Positions 34,721-41,788 of a DNA stretch of 41,788 bases are shown in pieces (within the stretch, counting starts at the first letter, position 1; each line of letters opens with the position of its first letter). The translations under genes and the position numbers were made by a program. Origin of the DNA: Micrococcales bacterium (GTDB lineage: Bacteria; Actinomycetota; Actinomycetes; S36-B12; GCA-2699445); the NCBI GenBank assembly GCA_002699445.1, contig PAAU01000019.1, positions 1-41,788 on the forward strand. The letters run 5' to 3'. The notes under the pieces were generated by a model. It was not told where the DNA came from and did not search any database. It saw only the letters and a list, made by a program, of their open reading frames with translations.

Positions 34721-35377
34721 ATGACTCAGACCACGCTGCCACGTGCATCGGCGCGCGGCGTAGCCCCGAGGCAGCGTCGTCGGAGCGGTTGGGTTCTGCT
34801 CTTACTGGCGCTACTGGCGATATTGATGGCGGTCGGCTTATCTGCAGGAGCAGTTGTCCACCAAGCAAGGCAATATGACAACACCCCCACCGATGCGATC
34901 GTAGTGCTGGGAGCTGCGCAGTACTCGGGCGAGCCGTCACCGGTCTTCGCCAACCGCTTAGATCATGCCGCGGAGCTTTATCAAGCAGGAGTGGCGAATC
35001 AGATAGTCACCGTTGGAGGCAAGGTTCCAGGCGACTTTACGAGTGAGGCGGAAGTCGGAGCAGAATATTTGGTGTCCCAGGGTGTTCCCAGAAGCGCGAT
35101 CGTGGTGGTAGCAAAGGGTCGAGACACACTCGGTAGTTTTCGACCGCTTGATCGACTAGAACGTCGATACGCTTGGAAAAGTCTGACGATTGTCTCCGAT
35201 AGAAGTCATCTCGCTCGGTCGAGTGCCATCGCCGATGCCATGGGTTTCGACGCACACGTCAGCGGCCCTGCGAGCGGCGACGGTTCCACCGTCACACCGA
35301 TTAAAGTCGCCATTGAAACTGCCGGATTATTGCGTTTCGCGGCTTACGACCGCTGGCAACTGGAAGGCCGGGTGTGA
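34721..35377 (+). CDS. YdcF/DUF218 family membrane-anchored protein
   Basis: A 218-residue protein with a basic N-terminus, one membrane helix (about 26-47) and an extracytoplasmic DUF218 domain: DAIVVLGAAQYSGEPSPVFANRLDHAAELY, with GGK, and SEAEVGAEYLVSQGVPRSAIV in separate blocks. The family (YdcF, SanA, ElyC) is linked to envelope integrity and binds nucleotides or cofactors in some members. Its precise activity is unknown. Its stop overlaps the dgt start by 4 bases (GTGA), so the two are translated together. Confidence 0.88.
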   Translation: MTQTTLPRASARGVAPRQRRRSGWVLLLLALLAILMAVGLSAGAVVHQARQYDNTPTDAIVVLGAAQYSGEPSPVFANRLDHAAELYQAGVANQIVTVGGKVPGDFTSEAEVGAEYLVSQGVPRSAIVVVAKGRDTLGSFRPLDRLERRYAWKSLTIVSDRSHLARSSAIADAMGFDAHVSGPASGDGSTVTPIKVAIETAGLLRFAAYDRWQLEGRV

Positions 35378-36606
35378 ACCCCAGTATTTCCCAGTACTCA
35401 AACGCGGATTTAGCGCGATGGGTTAATGAGGAGTCCAAGCAGGGCACCCGTTCGGAGTTCGCGCGTGATCGTGCCCGAGTCCTGCACTGCTCTGCGTTAC
35501 GTCGATTGGCAGGTAAGACGCAAGTCGTGGTTGTGGGTGAATCCGACGTACCGCGCACTCGTCTGACACACAGCTTGGAAGTTGCTCAGGTCGCTCGCGA
35601 GCTAGGAGCTTCATTAGGCTGTGCTCCCGATGTAGTTGATGTGGCAGGTCTGGCGCATGACCTTGGGCATCCTCCGTTCGGTCACAACGGTGAGGCAGTT
35701 TTGAATGAGATTGGCCGGGACTGCGGGGGGTTTGAAGGTAATGCACAAACGTTCAGAATTCTTACCAGGCTCGAGGCCAAGGTCATGTCTCCAGATGGGG
35801 ACAGTGTGGGACTCAACCTCACTCGTGCATCGTTAGACGCAGCCACCAAGTACCCATGGCAGCGCCACTCGAGTACTCCGAAATTTGGCGTGTATGAAGA
35901 CGATCTACCGGCCTTTGACTGGATGCGGGCTGAAGCGCCTGGGCAACGCAAGTGTCTGGAGGCCCAAGTTATGGATTGGGCCGATGATGTGGCCTACAGC
36001 GTCCATGACATTGATGATGCGATTCAACTTGGTCATCTCGAACCAGAGATTCTTTCTGACCGAGATCAGCGAAATCGCATCATCGAACGATGCATTGCCT
36101 GGTACGCGCCAGAAGCGGACTATTCAGACGTCGAGGCGGCATTCGACCGACTGCGGCGACTTGATGCGTGGGTAGACACTTTTGATGGAAGCATGAGAGA
36201 TCTTGCTGCGGTCAAGCGCATGACAAGCTCGTTGATCGGACGCTTTTGCCGTTCTGCAGAGGATGCGACTAGGAGTCAGTACGGGGGCGAACCGCTGCGT
36301 CGCTTTCAAGCTGATCTCATAGTGCCGCTAGAGACTCGACTAGAAGTCGCGGTCATGAAAGCAATGGCGGCGGTTTATGTCATGTCTCGTCCGGGTGCTG
36401 AGGCCCAGTTCATGCGACAACGCGAAATTCTCAGTGGAGTTGTCGCTGTGGTTGAGATCAGAGGATCAGAGGTTCTGGAACCTTGGTTGCGACCGGCGTG
36501 GGACTTGGCGGTCAGTGATGCCCATCGAATGCGCATTGCGTTGGATCAAGTGGCGAGCCTGACCGATTCTTCAGTGGAGAAATGGCACCGAAAACTTACG
36601 AGCTAA
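35374..36606 (+). CDS. dgt: Deoxyguanosinetriphosphate triphosphohydrolase-like protein
   Basis: A 410-residue HD-domain enzyme that splits dNTPs to deoxynucleoside and triphosphate. Metal ligands are seen in RTRLTHSLEVAQ (His66), AHDLGHPPFGHNGE (His95-Asp96) and the later MDWADDVAYSVHDIDD. The length is that of the short actinobacterial Dgt form. It starts with GTG inside the ydcF stop and lies near dnaG, a usual actinobacterial neighbourhood. The 3' end overlaps a convergent gene by 11 bases. Confidence 0.94.
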   Translation: MNPSISQYSNADLARWVNEESKQGTRSEFARDRARVLHCSALRRLAGKTQVVVVGESDVPRTRLTHSLEVAQVARELGASLGCAPDVVDVAGLAHDLGHPPFGHNGEAVLNEIGRDCGGFEGNAQTFRILTRLEAKVMSPDGDSVGLNLTRASLDAATKYPWQRHSSTPKFGVYEDDLPAFDWMRAEAPGQRKCLEAQVMDWADDVAYSVHDIDDAIQLGHLEPEILSDRDQRNRIIERCIAWYAPEADYSDVEAAFDRLRRLDAWVDTFDGSMRDLAAVKRMTSSLIGRFCRSAEDATRSQYGGEPLRRFQADLIVPLETRLEVAVMKAMAAVYVMSRPGAEAQFMRQREILSGVVAVVEIRGSEVLEPWLRPAWDLAVSDAHRMRIALDQVASLTDSSVEKWHRKLTS

Positions 36607-37843
36607 AATTCGCTAATAAATCTAGTGCGCGATCCAGGTCAGCCTGATTGTTGAATGCATGTGGGCTGATTCTCAAAGCGGGTTGATCTCCGAGCTCACG
36701 CGGATTACTGGTCGCGGGCACAACGTGCAGGTTCACTCGTTCCCGTCGCAAACTGCTAACGATTTCTCCTGGGGGAGTAGCGGTGGAACGAACTACCACG
36801 ATGCCAGATCGTCGTTTACCGCGATCGAGCAACCGCCAATCCGCCAGACCACCAAGATGTGACCGCAGGTATTCCGCGTTGCGAGCTACCGCTCCGGCGA
36901 TAGCACCGATTCCGATCTGGTGAGCGTAGTCCGCGGCAGCCATCAACCCAAGTCCAGCGGCTACTGATCGTTCGTAGTTCTCGAATCGGACTGCGGTTGG
37001 GTCGATTTCTACGTCTCGTGCCCGCGCCCAGGTACCGCCGCGCACATCTAGCGGGAACGCGTCCAACTCTGCCAACGCTCGCGGTCCCACGCAGAGCACA
37101 CCGGTTCCGCGAGGTCCACGCAAATATTTGCGTCCACTAGCTAGTAAAAAGTCACAGTCAATCTGTGAGACGTCAATCGGGAGCTGCCCGAGAGACTGAC
37201 AGGCATCTACGACGTACCAGGGTTGATGTTGGGCCGCCCGGGTCGCGGCACCGATAGCGATGACATCGTTAATTAGTCCGTTGTGGCTGGGTGCATGTAC
37301 CGCGAAAACCATACGAGTGGGCGTGCGGAGTTGGCGCGACAGTTCGTCTGCATCGACGGTTCCATCGGGACCGTCGGGAAGAAAATCCAGTTGTACTCCC
37401 ATCCGTCGGGTCAACTGTAGAAGTGGTAGAACTGTGCCGGCGTATTCCGCCCCCGCAACCAGAATTCGATCACCACTGTGCAATGGCACCGTAGACAAGA
37501 CCTTATGCAGAGCCGCCGTGGACGACTCCATAATGGCAATGCCTTCGGATTGGCCACCGATCAGCTGAGCTAGCGACTTTCGACCGTTCTCCCATTCTTC
37601 AGCGACTCGCTCCGCCGCCTCGTATCCGCCGATTTGCTCCTCGAGGCGAAGGTGAGCAATCACTCTTTCGGTTACTTGTTGAGGAGGAAGGCTGGCACCC
37701 GCATTGTTGAGATGGACTAGATGGCCCACCGCCGGAGTATCGGCTCGCAGTCGATGCCGATCTAAGGATCGGGGCGGCTGGGGGAAAGCCGTCGAATCGA
37801 AACGCTGCCCAGATTGGTCCGCAGCGAATAGCGGAGGACTCAT
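36596..37843 (-). CDS. Class V aminotransferase-fold PLP enzyme (cysteine desulfurase-like)
   Basis: A 415-residue PLP-dependent enzyme. The start of the fold is HLVHLNNAGASLPP (41-54). The PLP ring is held by Asp213 (YVVDACQSLGQ) and Lys239 forms the internal aldimine (SGRKYLRGPRGTG). The loop that would carry the active Cys of desulfurases is not recognisable, so a lyase or aminotransferase role is as likely. The ATG at 37843 is chosen because the frame beyond it (to 38080) overlaps dnaG; no ribosome site is seen, so the start is uncertain. Divergent from dnaG. Confidence 0.85.
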   Translation of the reverse strand: MSPPLFAADQSGQRFDSTAFPQPPRSLDRHRLRADTPAVGHLVHLNNAGASLPPQQVTERVIAHLRLEEQIGGYEAAERVAEEWENGRKSLAQLIGGQSEGIAIMESSTAALHKVLSTVPLHSGDRILVAGAEYAGTVLPLLQLTRRMGVQLDFLPDGPDGTVDADELSRQLRTPTRMVFAVHAPSHNGLINDVIAIGAATRAAQHQPWYVVDACQSLGQLPIDVSQIDCDFLLASGRKYLRGPRGTGVLCVGPRALAELDAFPLDVRGGTWARARDVEIDPTAVRFENYERSVAAGLGLMAAADYAHQIGIGAIAGAVARNAEYLRSHLGGLADWRLLDRGKRRSGIVVVRSTATPPGEIVSSLRRERVNLHVVPATSNPRELGDQPALRISPHAFNNQADLDRALDLLANFSS

Positions 37844-37937
37844 GATGAATAGTGCAACACAAGACAGCGTGAATTCGTTGCTCATCCTTCGGTCATGTCG
37901 CGACAGCAACTTGGGAGTAGCCGCGTAGGATCGGACA

Positions 37938-39770
37938 ATGGCTGGTCTCATCGTGTCTGACGACATCGCGACAGTGCGCGAGCGAGTCAGAATTAACGAT
38001 GTGGTGTCGGAGCATGTCACCCTAAAAAATGCCGGCGGCGGATCAATGAAAGGGCTGTGCCCATTCCACGAGGAGCGCACCCCCAGTTTTCATGTGACTC
38101 CCACAAAAGGTCTGTACTACTGCTTTGGCTGCGGTGAAGGTGGCGACTCTATTGACTTCGTCATGGCTGTGGAACATCTCTCGTTCAGTGAGGCCGTCGA
38201 GAAGCTAGCTGGGCGCACCGGTGTGACTTTGCGATACGAAGGCGGTAATGCAGGACAAAAGCGTGATCACGGCAAGCGCGTTGCGCTGTTAGCAGTCAAC
38301 GCAGCCGCCGCAGAATATTTTGTGAATCAGTTAGCTAGTAATGCAGCCGGCAAAGCCCGTGGGTTCCTCACTGAGAGAGGTTTCGGTGAAGAGTCTTGGC
38401 GGGAGTTCGGCATCGGGTATGCGCCTCGCAATGGTTTGGTTGAGCATCTGCGAAAAGCCGGCCACGAGCAACGCGCGATCGTGGAGTCAGGAGTAGCCGG
38501 TCAGGGAGAGGGCCGGACCTACGACCGTTTCCGCGATCGATTGGTATGGCCTATTCGGGAGTTATCTGGCGACATTGTGGGATTCGGCGCGCGACGGCTC
38601 TCCGAGGATAGTGGCCCGAAGTACCTCAATACACCCGAAACTGCGGTGTACAAAAAGAGCAATGTTTTGTTTGGCGCTCATCAAGCCCGACGGGAAATTG
38701 CAAAGCAGCAGCAAGTGGTGATTGTGGAGGGTTATACCGACGTTATGGCCTGTCACCTCGCAGGCGTCACTACTGCGGTGGCTACCTGTGGGACAGCTTT
38801 TGGTGAAGGGCATGTCAAGGTATTGCGCCGCCTCTTGCTGGACGATAGTGACGCAAAAGTAGTGTTCACCTTTGATGGAGATGCTGCCGGTCGAAAGGCC
38901 GCGCTGCGGGCTTATCAAGAGGATCAACAGTTCGCTGGATCGACCTATATTGCCATTGCCCGTGATGGCCTCGATCCGTGTGATCTGCGGCTGCGTGATG
39001 GTGATGAGGCTGTACGAGATTTGGTTTCTTCCCGGACTCCGTTGTTTGAGTTCGTGTTACGGAGCAGCATTGAGGGGCTAGACCTAGGTACTGCTGAGGG
39101 ACGATCGGCGGCTCTGAAAAAAGCTGGTCCGATCCTCGCTGGTATCCGAGATGAACTACTCCGGGAAGAATATGACCGGCAACTGGCCGGCTGGCTAGGC
39201 GTAGATCAGGAACAGGTACGCCGAGCAGTTCAGTTAGGTGGCGATCATGGTCGACGAAGCTCCAACCGATCAAAGAGTCCAGCGGGTTCGGTCCCGGCCC
39301 GCGGTACCAATCTGCTGGAATGGCAAGCGCTCCAGGTGATGGTGCGATCACCAGAGCTCGTAGTGGAATGGTTGGATTCGATCGATTTTGAGTCATTCGC
39401 GGATTCTCGGACCCGCTCACTTCATCAGGCGGTTGCAACCGCTGGTGTAGTTGATTTGGGAAGTCCCGCGTGGCTGAGACAGGTTATGGACAATTGTTCC
39501 GATGACGAGGAACGCCGCCTCGTCGGGGCCATGGTCGCCAAACCACTACCTGCCAGTGCGGCAGAGTCCTCGGAACAGGATTACGCAGTTGGCATCATGG
39601 CGCGGCTACTTTTTGAAGCGGCAGGACGCCGGACTGGCGACCTACGGGCAACGTTGAGTGCGCCAGAGGTTAGTGAAGACGGTGCACGGTCTGCCGCCAT
39701 ATTGGCGGATTTGCAAGAATTAGAAAAATATCGTCGCAGTCTTCGAAACTATTGGGCTCCGGAGGGGTAA
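37938..39770 (+). CDS. dnaG: DNA primase DnaG
   Basis: A 610-residue primase that makes RNA primers for replication. Zinc-binding CHC2 domain: Cys41, His44, Cys62, Cys65 (CPFHEERTPSF, YYCFGCGEGGD). The RNA polymerase core includes FGARRL, and the TOPRIM metal site is formed by VEGYTD (263-268) and FDGDAAGR (312-319). The C-terminal helicase-binding region is present but divergent. TAGGAT six bases before the ATG may be a -10 of a leaderless transcript; no Shine-Dalgarno is seen. Confidence 0.96.
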   Translation: MAGLIVSDDIATVRERVRINDVVSEHVTLKNAGGGSMKGLCPFHEERTPSFHVTPTKGLYYCFGCGEGGDSIDFVMAVEHLSFSEAVEKLAGRTGVTLRYEGGNAGQKRDHGKRVALLAVNAAAAEYFVNQLASNAAGKARGFLTERGFGEESWREFGIGYAPRNGLVEHLRKAGHEQRAIVESGVAGQGEGRTYDRFRDRLVWPIRELSGDIVGFGARRLSEDSGPKYLNTPETAVYKKSNVLFGAHQARREIAKQQQVVIVEGYTDVMACHLAGVTTAVATCGTAFGEGHVKVLRRLLLDDSDAKVVFTFDGDAAGRKAALRAYQEDQQFAGSTYIAIARDGLDPCDLRLRDGDEAVRDLVSSRTPLFEFVLRSSIEGLDLGTAEGRSAALKKAGPILAGIRDELLREEYDRQLAGWLGVDQEQVRRAVQLGGDHGRRSSNRSKSPAGSVPARGTNLLEWQALQVMVRSPELVVEWLDSIDFESFADSRTRSLHQAVATAGVVDLGSPAWLRQVMDNCSDDEERRLVGAMVAKPLPASAAESSEQDYAVGIMARLLFEAAGRRTGDLRATLSAPEVSEDGARSAAILADLQELEKYRRSLRNYWAPEG

Positions 39771-40291
39771 TGCGCTTGCCTTGGACTCGAGAAAAAATTC
39801 CGGACCATATCCGTGAATCTGTGGAATTTGCCCCAGGTGAGATAGTACGAGCCGCGGGACAAGTTCAAGATGCTGGCTACGCAGTAGCTACAGACATGGC
39901 GTTGCATCTGCTCCTCACAGTTTCTGATGAAGATAGACAAGACTTGCGAATTGGATGGGACCTAGTCGACAACGTCACCTGGTCACCGCCCGCGCTTGCT
40001 CTGGAACTGCGACGAGATCGAGATTCAGCTCCCGAACAACTAGTTTTGGAGATAGACCAGCGGTCTAATTTGCCAGCGGTCGTGCGGAATCGGGTGATGG
40101 ACTCCATCGTCGTGAATGACAAAATTGAATATGGCCGTTCATGGATTCGAATTATTGCTCGGAAGATATTCGAAACAGGGGAACTCGAATGGCGCGTGGT
40201 CCCAGGACCGGGATTGGACCCCGCTTCTCCCGATGTCGCGGATGCCATAGACACCCAGTTGCGACAAGCTCGGTTGCAATGGGAAATGTGA
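39770..40291 (+). CDS. Conserved protein coupled to dnaG
   Basis: A 173-residue soluble protein without recognised catalytic motifs. The ATG overlaps the dnaG stop by one base (TAATG) behind GGAGGGG, so translation is tightly coupled to the primase. It begins RLPWTREKIPDHIRESV and contains a beta-rich middle (GYAVATDMALHLLLTVSDED, RIGWDLVDNVTWSPP) that looks like a PH-like or photosystem-barrel-like fold; this is a guess. Homologues following dnaG occur in other actinobacteria. The role is unknown. Confidence 0.8.
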   Translation: MRLPWTREKIPDHIRESVEFAPGEIVRAAGQVQDAGYAVATDMALHLLLTVSDEDRQDLRIGWDLVDNVTWSPPALALELRRDRDSAPEQLVLEIDQRSNLPAVVRNRVMDSIVVNDKIEYGRSWIRIIARKIFETGELEWRVVPGPGLDPASPDVADAIDTQLRQARLQWEM

Positions 40292-40314
40292 GAGTTTGAC
40301 GTCTCGCTGAAAGG

Positions 40315-41088
40315 TCAGCTGGCTGTAGCCTTGGAATCCTGGTCGCCTGAGACTTGTTCCTGGCGAAAATATTGTCCACCGAATCTGCGTTTCAGCCACA
40401 GCAAGATGGCATAGAACGGAATTGTTGCGATCCACCACACCGCGTCAGGCACGACTGTATAAGGGATCACTAGATCTGGTTGGCCGTAAAAAAGGTCTTG
40501 GAAAAGAGACGTTTCATAGTAGGCCGGATTAGCGCTCGACGGAATGAAATAGAACTGTGTTCCATTCTGGATCCAGGTAATAGCCATTTCTGAAGCAACA
40601 CCCCAGACCCAAATAATCGCAAATTCTCCCCAGTGCCATCGAGTGAATCGAGGGTGTTTATTGCGTCCGAGAATCAGCCACGCGAGACCGACACCGATCA
40701 TAAAGATGCCGGCATCCTCAAACGTGTGTGCCAGGTTATTCCACCAGCTGGGGATCCAATCCGGGGTAGGAGCAAGGCAGAACTCTGGTCCGTTCTCGTA
40801 GGTAAAGCAGCCCTCGGTCGAAGTGAAATCTGATCCAAGAAAAAAGAATGCCGCTTCCCAGATCCCACCAAGGATGAACCCAGCAACCCAAGCCAGCAAA
40901 ATTGCAAGGTCGCATTTGCGAGTGAAATAGAGGGTCAGAATTGTGGCAACTGACAAGAACGGCAGGATGAAACTGAGTATCCATTGGTTCACACCTATGA
41001 CTAGCACATGCGACTGGCCTGTGTATCTCCAATGCACGAGAAGGAGTGAATGCTCGCCACTCGCGTGTATGTACTTGCGGACAACCAA
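40315..41088 (-). CDS. Uncharacterised integral membrane protein
   Basis: Up to 257 residues with about six hydrophobic segments (WILSFILPFLSVATILTLYF, AILLAWVAGFILGGIWEAAF, AGIFMIGVGLAWLIL and others) and two Cys in an external loop (EGCFTYENGPEFCLAP) that could pair. The start is unclear: TTG 41088 opens the frame, GTG at 41007 or 40992 would begin just before the first helix, and none has a clear ribosome site. I do not recognise the family. Confidence 0.68.
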   Translation of the reverse strand: MVVRKYIHASGEHSLLLVHWRYTGQSHVLVIGVNQWILSFILPFLSVATILTLYFTRKCDLAILLAWVAGFILGGIWEAAFFFLGSDFTSTEGCFTYENGPEFCLAPTPDWIPSWWNNLAHTFEDAGIFMIGVGLAWLILGRNKHPRFTRWHWGEFAIIWVWGVASEMAITWIQNGTQFYFIPSSANPAYYETSLFQDLFYGQPDLVIPYTVVPDAVWWIATIPFYAILLWLKRRFGGQYFRQEQVSGDQDSKATAS

Positions 41089-41195
41089 TCATGAGTTGCT
41101 CAATGGAGTGACCGCCGTAGTCCGCTGGAAGCGACTTTATAGGCCCGCTTTCAGTGTCGTGATTACTGGTCTACTTAGCGGAGCAACTATGGGGT

Positions 41196-41648
41196 TTACG
41201 ACACCTCGCAATACCTCTTCTGGATGTATTCAGGGATTTGAGGTGTCCCACAGGACTGCCGATTGTCGTTGACCCATGCGTCACCCTCAGCCTGGAGCAG
41301 GCCCGCGGCTTCGTCTTGTTCATTTGCTTCGAGGAATTCTGCACCTGCCCAGCCGTCCTCGCAGTACTTGTTTTGGACGTTAGCTGTCGGGACTCCCAGC
41401 CCCTGGGCTATCGCCGCCTTAGTGCATGGCGGTCCTGAGGCAGGAGTCACTGAAGGTTCACTAGTGGGCGAAACCACTGGTTCAGTTTCAGTGGGAGAAG
41501 GAGCGGGCTCCGGCTCTGTTGGAGCCACAGTTGGGACAGGTGTCGCAGACGACTCTGCGGGTTCTGGATCATCGGAAGAACATCCGGAAAGTATGAGTAG
41601 GGCTACCCCTACAACTGCGAGTCCTGGCAACAATTTCCTAGAAGACAT
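41196..41648 (-). CDS. Proline-rich lipoprotein with four-Cys C-terminal domain
   Basis: A 150-residue predicted lipoprotein. Signal peptide with lipobox LSGC (Cys23), a Pro/Thr/Glu/Ser spacer (about 27-72) and a small C-terminal domain with four Cys (75, 96, 133, 147: PPCTKAAI, KYCEDGWAGAEF, SCGTPQIP, RYCEVS). The pattern suggests two disulfides in an extracytoplasmic domain tethered to the membrane by a flexible linker. I do not recognise the function. Confidence 0.82.
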   Translation of the reverse strand: MSSRKLLPGLAVVGVALLILSGCSSDDPEPAESSATPVPTVAPTEPEPAPSPTETEPVVSPTSEPSVTPASGPPCTKAAIAQGLGVPTANVQNKYCEDGWAGAEFLEANEQDEAAGLLQAEGDAWVNDNRQSCGTPQIPEYIQKRYCEVS

Positions 41649-41788
41649 CTTCTCTTACTACTCGGGTTGCACCCCCTGAAGCAACTGAAGCTGACATCAA
41701 GTGCCTTATACCCACCGTCGACCTCTTACGCCGAATCAATCGGATACCGCATTGCTTGCTTTGTAGGTATGACTTGCCTCGTAGGGAA

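Overview
The window comes from an actinobacterium (Actinomycetota) of moderate G+C. The evidence is a dgt - dnaG neighbourhood, a nearby glycyl-tRNA synthetase and zinc operon, a probable F420-dependent (DDN-type) oxidoreductase, a group 2 truncated haemoglobin very like mycobacterial GlbO, an AMP-binding/AcpS pair under a DtxR/IdeR-type iron box, and frequent GTG/TTG starts. It looks like a chromosomal region of an environmental, possibly aquatic, lineage. I see no phage, insertion sequence, CRISPR array, rRNA or tRNA gene. Gene density is high, with many 1- to 4-base overlaps.

Layout. 0.1-4.8 kb: a secreted Asp-box repeat protein, then a MoxR AAA+ ATPase with its VWA (CoxE-like) partner. 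4.8-8.7 kb: three paralogous Pr6Pr-type membrane proteins, with a DUF4396 membrane protein between the second and third. 8.8-9.7 kb: a small membrane protein and a DDN-like oxidoreductase. 9.8-13.75 kb: a complete ECF vitamin importer (T, double ATPase, S) behind a cobalamin riboswitch, so vitamin B12 is the likely substrate. 13.8-21.8 kb: EttA, truncated haemoglobin, an SDR/DUF2867 protein, a secreted GH18 protein, a ceramidase-like protein, a TMEM175-like protein and a channel-like membrane protein. 21.8-25.7 kb: a zinc operon znuA-znuC-znuB-zur (plus a DUF1275 gene) with a perfect Zur-type palindrome in front and a repetitive His/Asp metal loop in ZnuA. 25.7-31.4 kb: a DUF6703-like protein, an ABM-fold protein, GlyRS, a methyltransferase, a Na+/H+ antiporter and DusB.

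31.4-34.4 kb holds what I consider the most unusual locus: a single polypeptide with an adenylation domain, a carrier domain and a membrane acyltransferase-3 domain. It overlaps acpS, the enzyme type that primes carrier domains, and is preceded by an iron box lying across its predicted promoter. Architecturally it resembles a Dlt-type acylation pathway fused into one chain. 34.7-41.8 kb: YdcF, Dgt, a class V aminotransferase-like enzyme, DnaG with a coupled conserved protein, a membrane protein and a proline-rich lipoprotein.

Metal and cofactor homeostasis is the recurring theme: B12 import by riboswitch, zinc import by Zur, and an iron-box-controlled thiotemplate enzyme. Several starts were moved inward from the longest open frame because of ribosome binding sites, paralogue alignment, operon overlaps or the riboswitch. 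Each such choice is explained in its entry.
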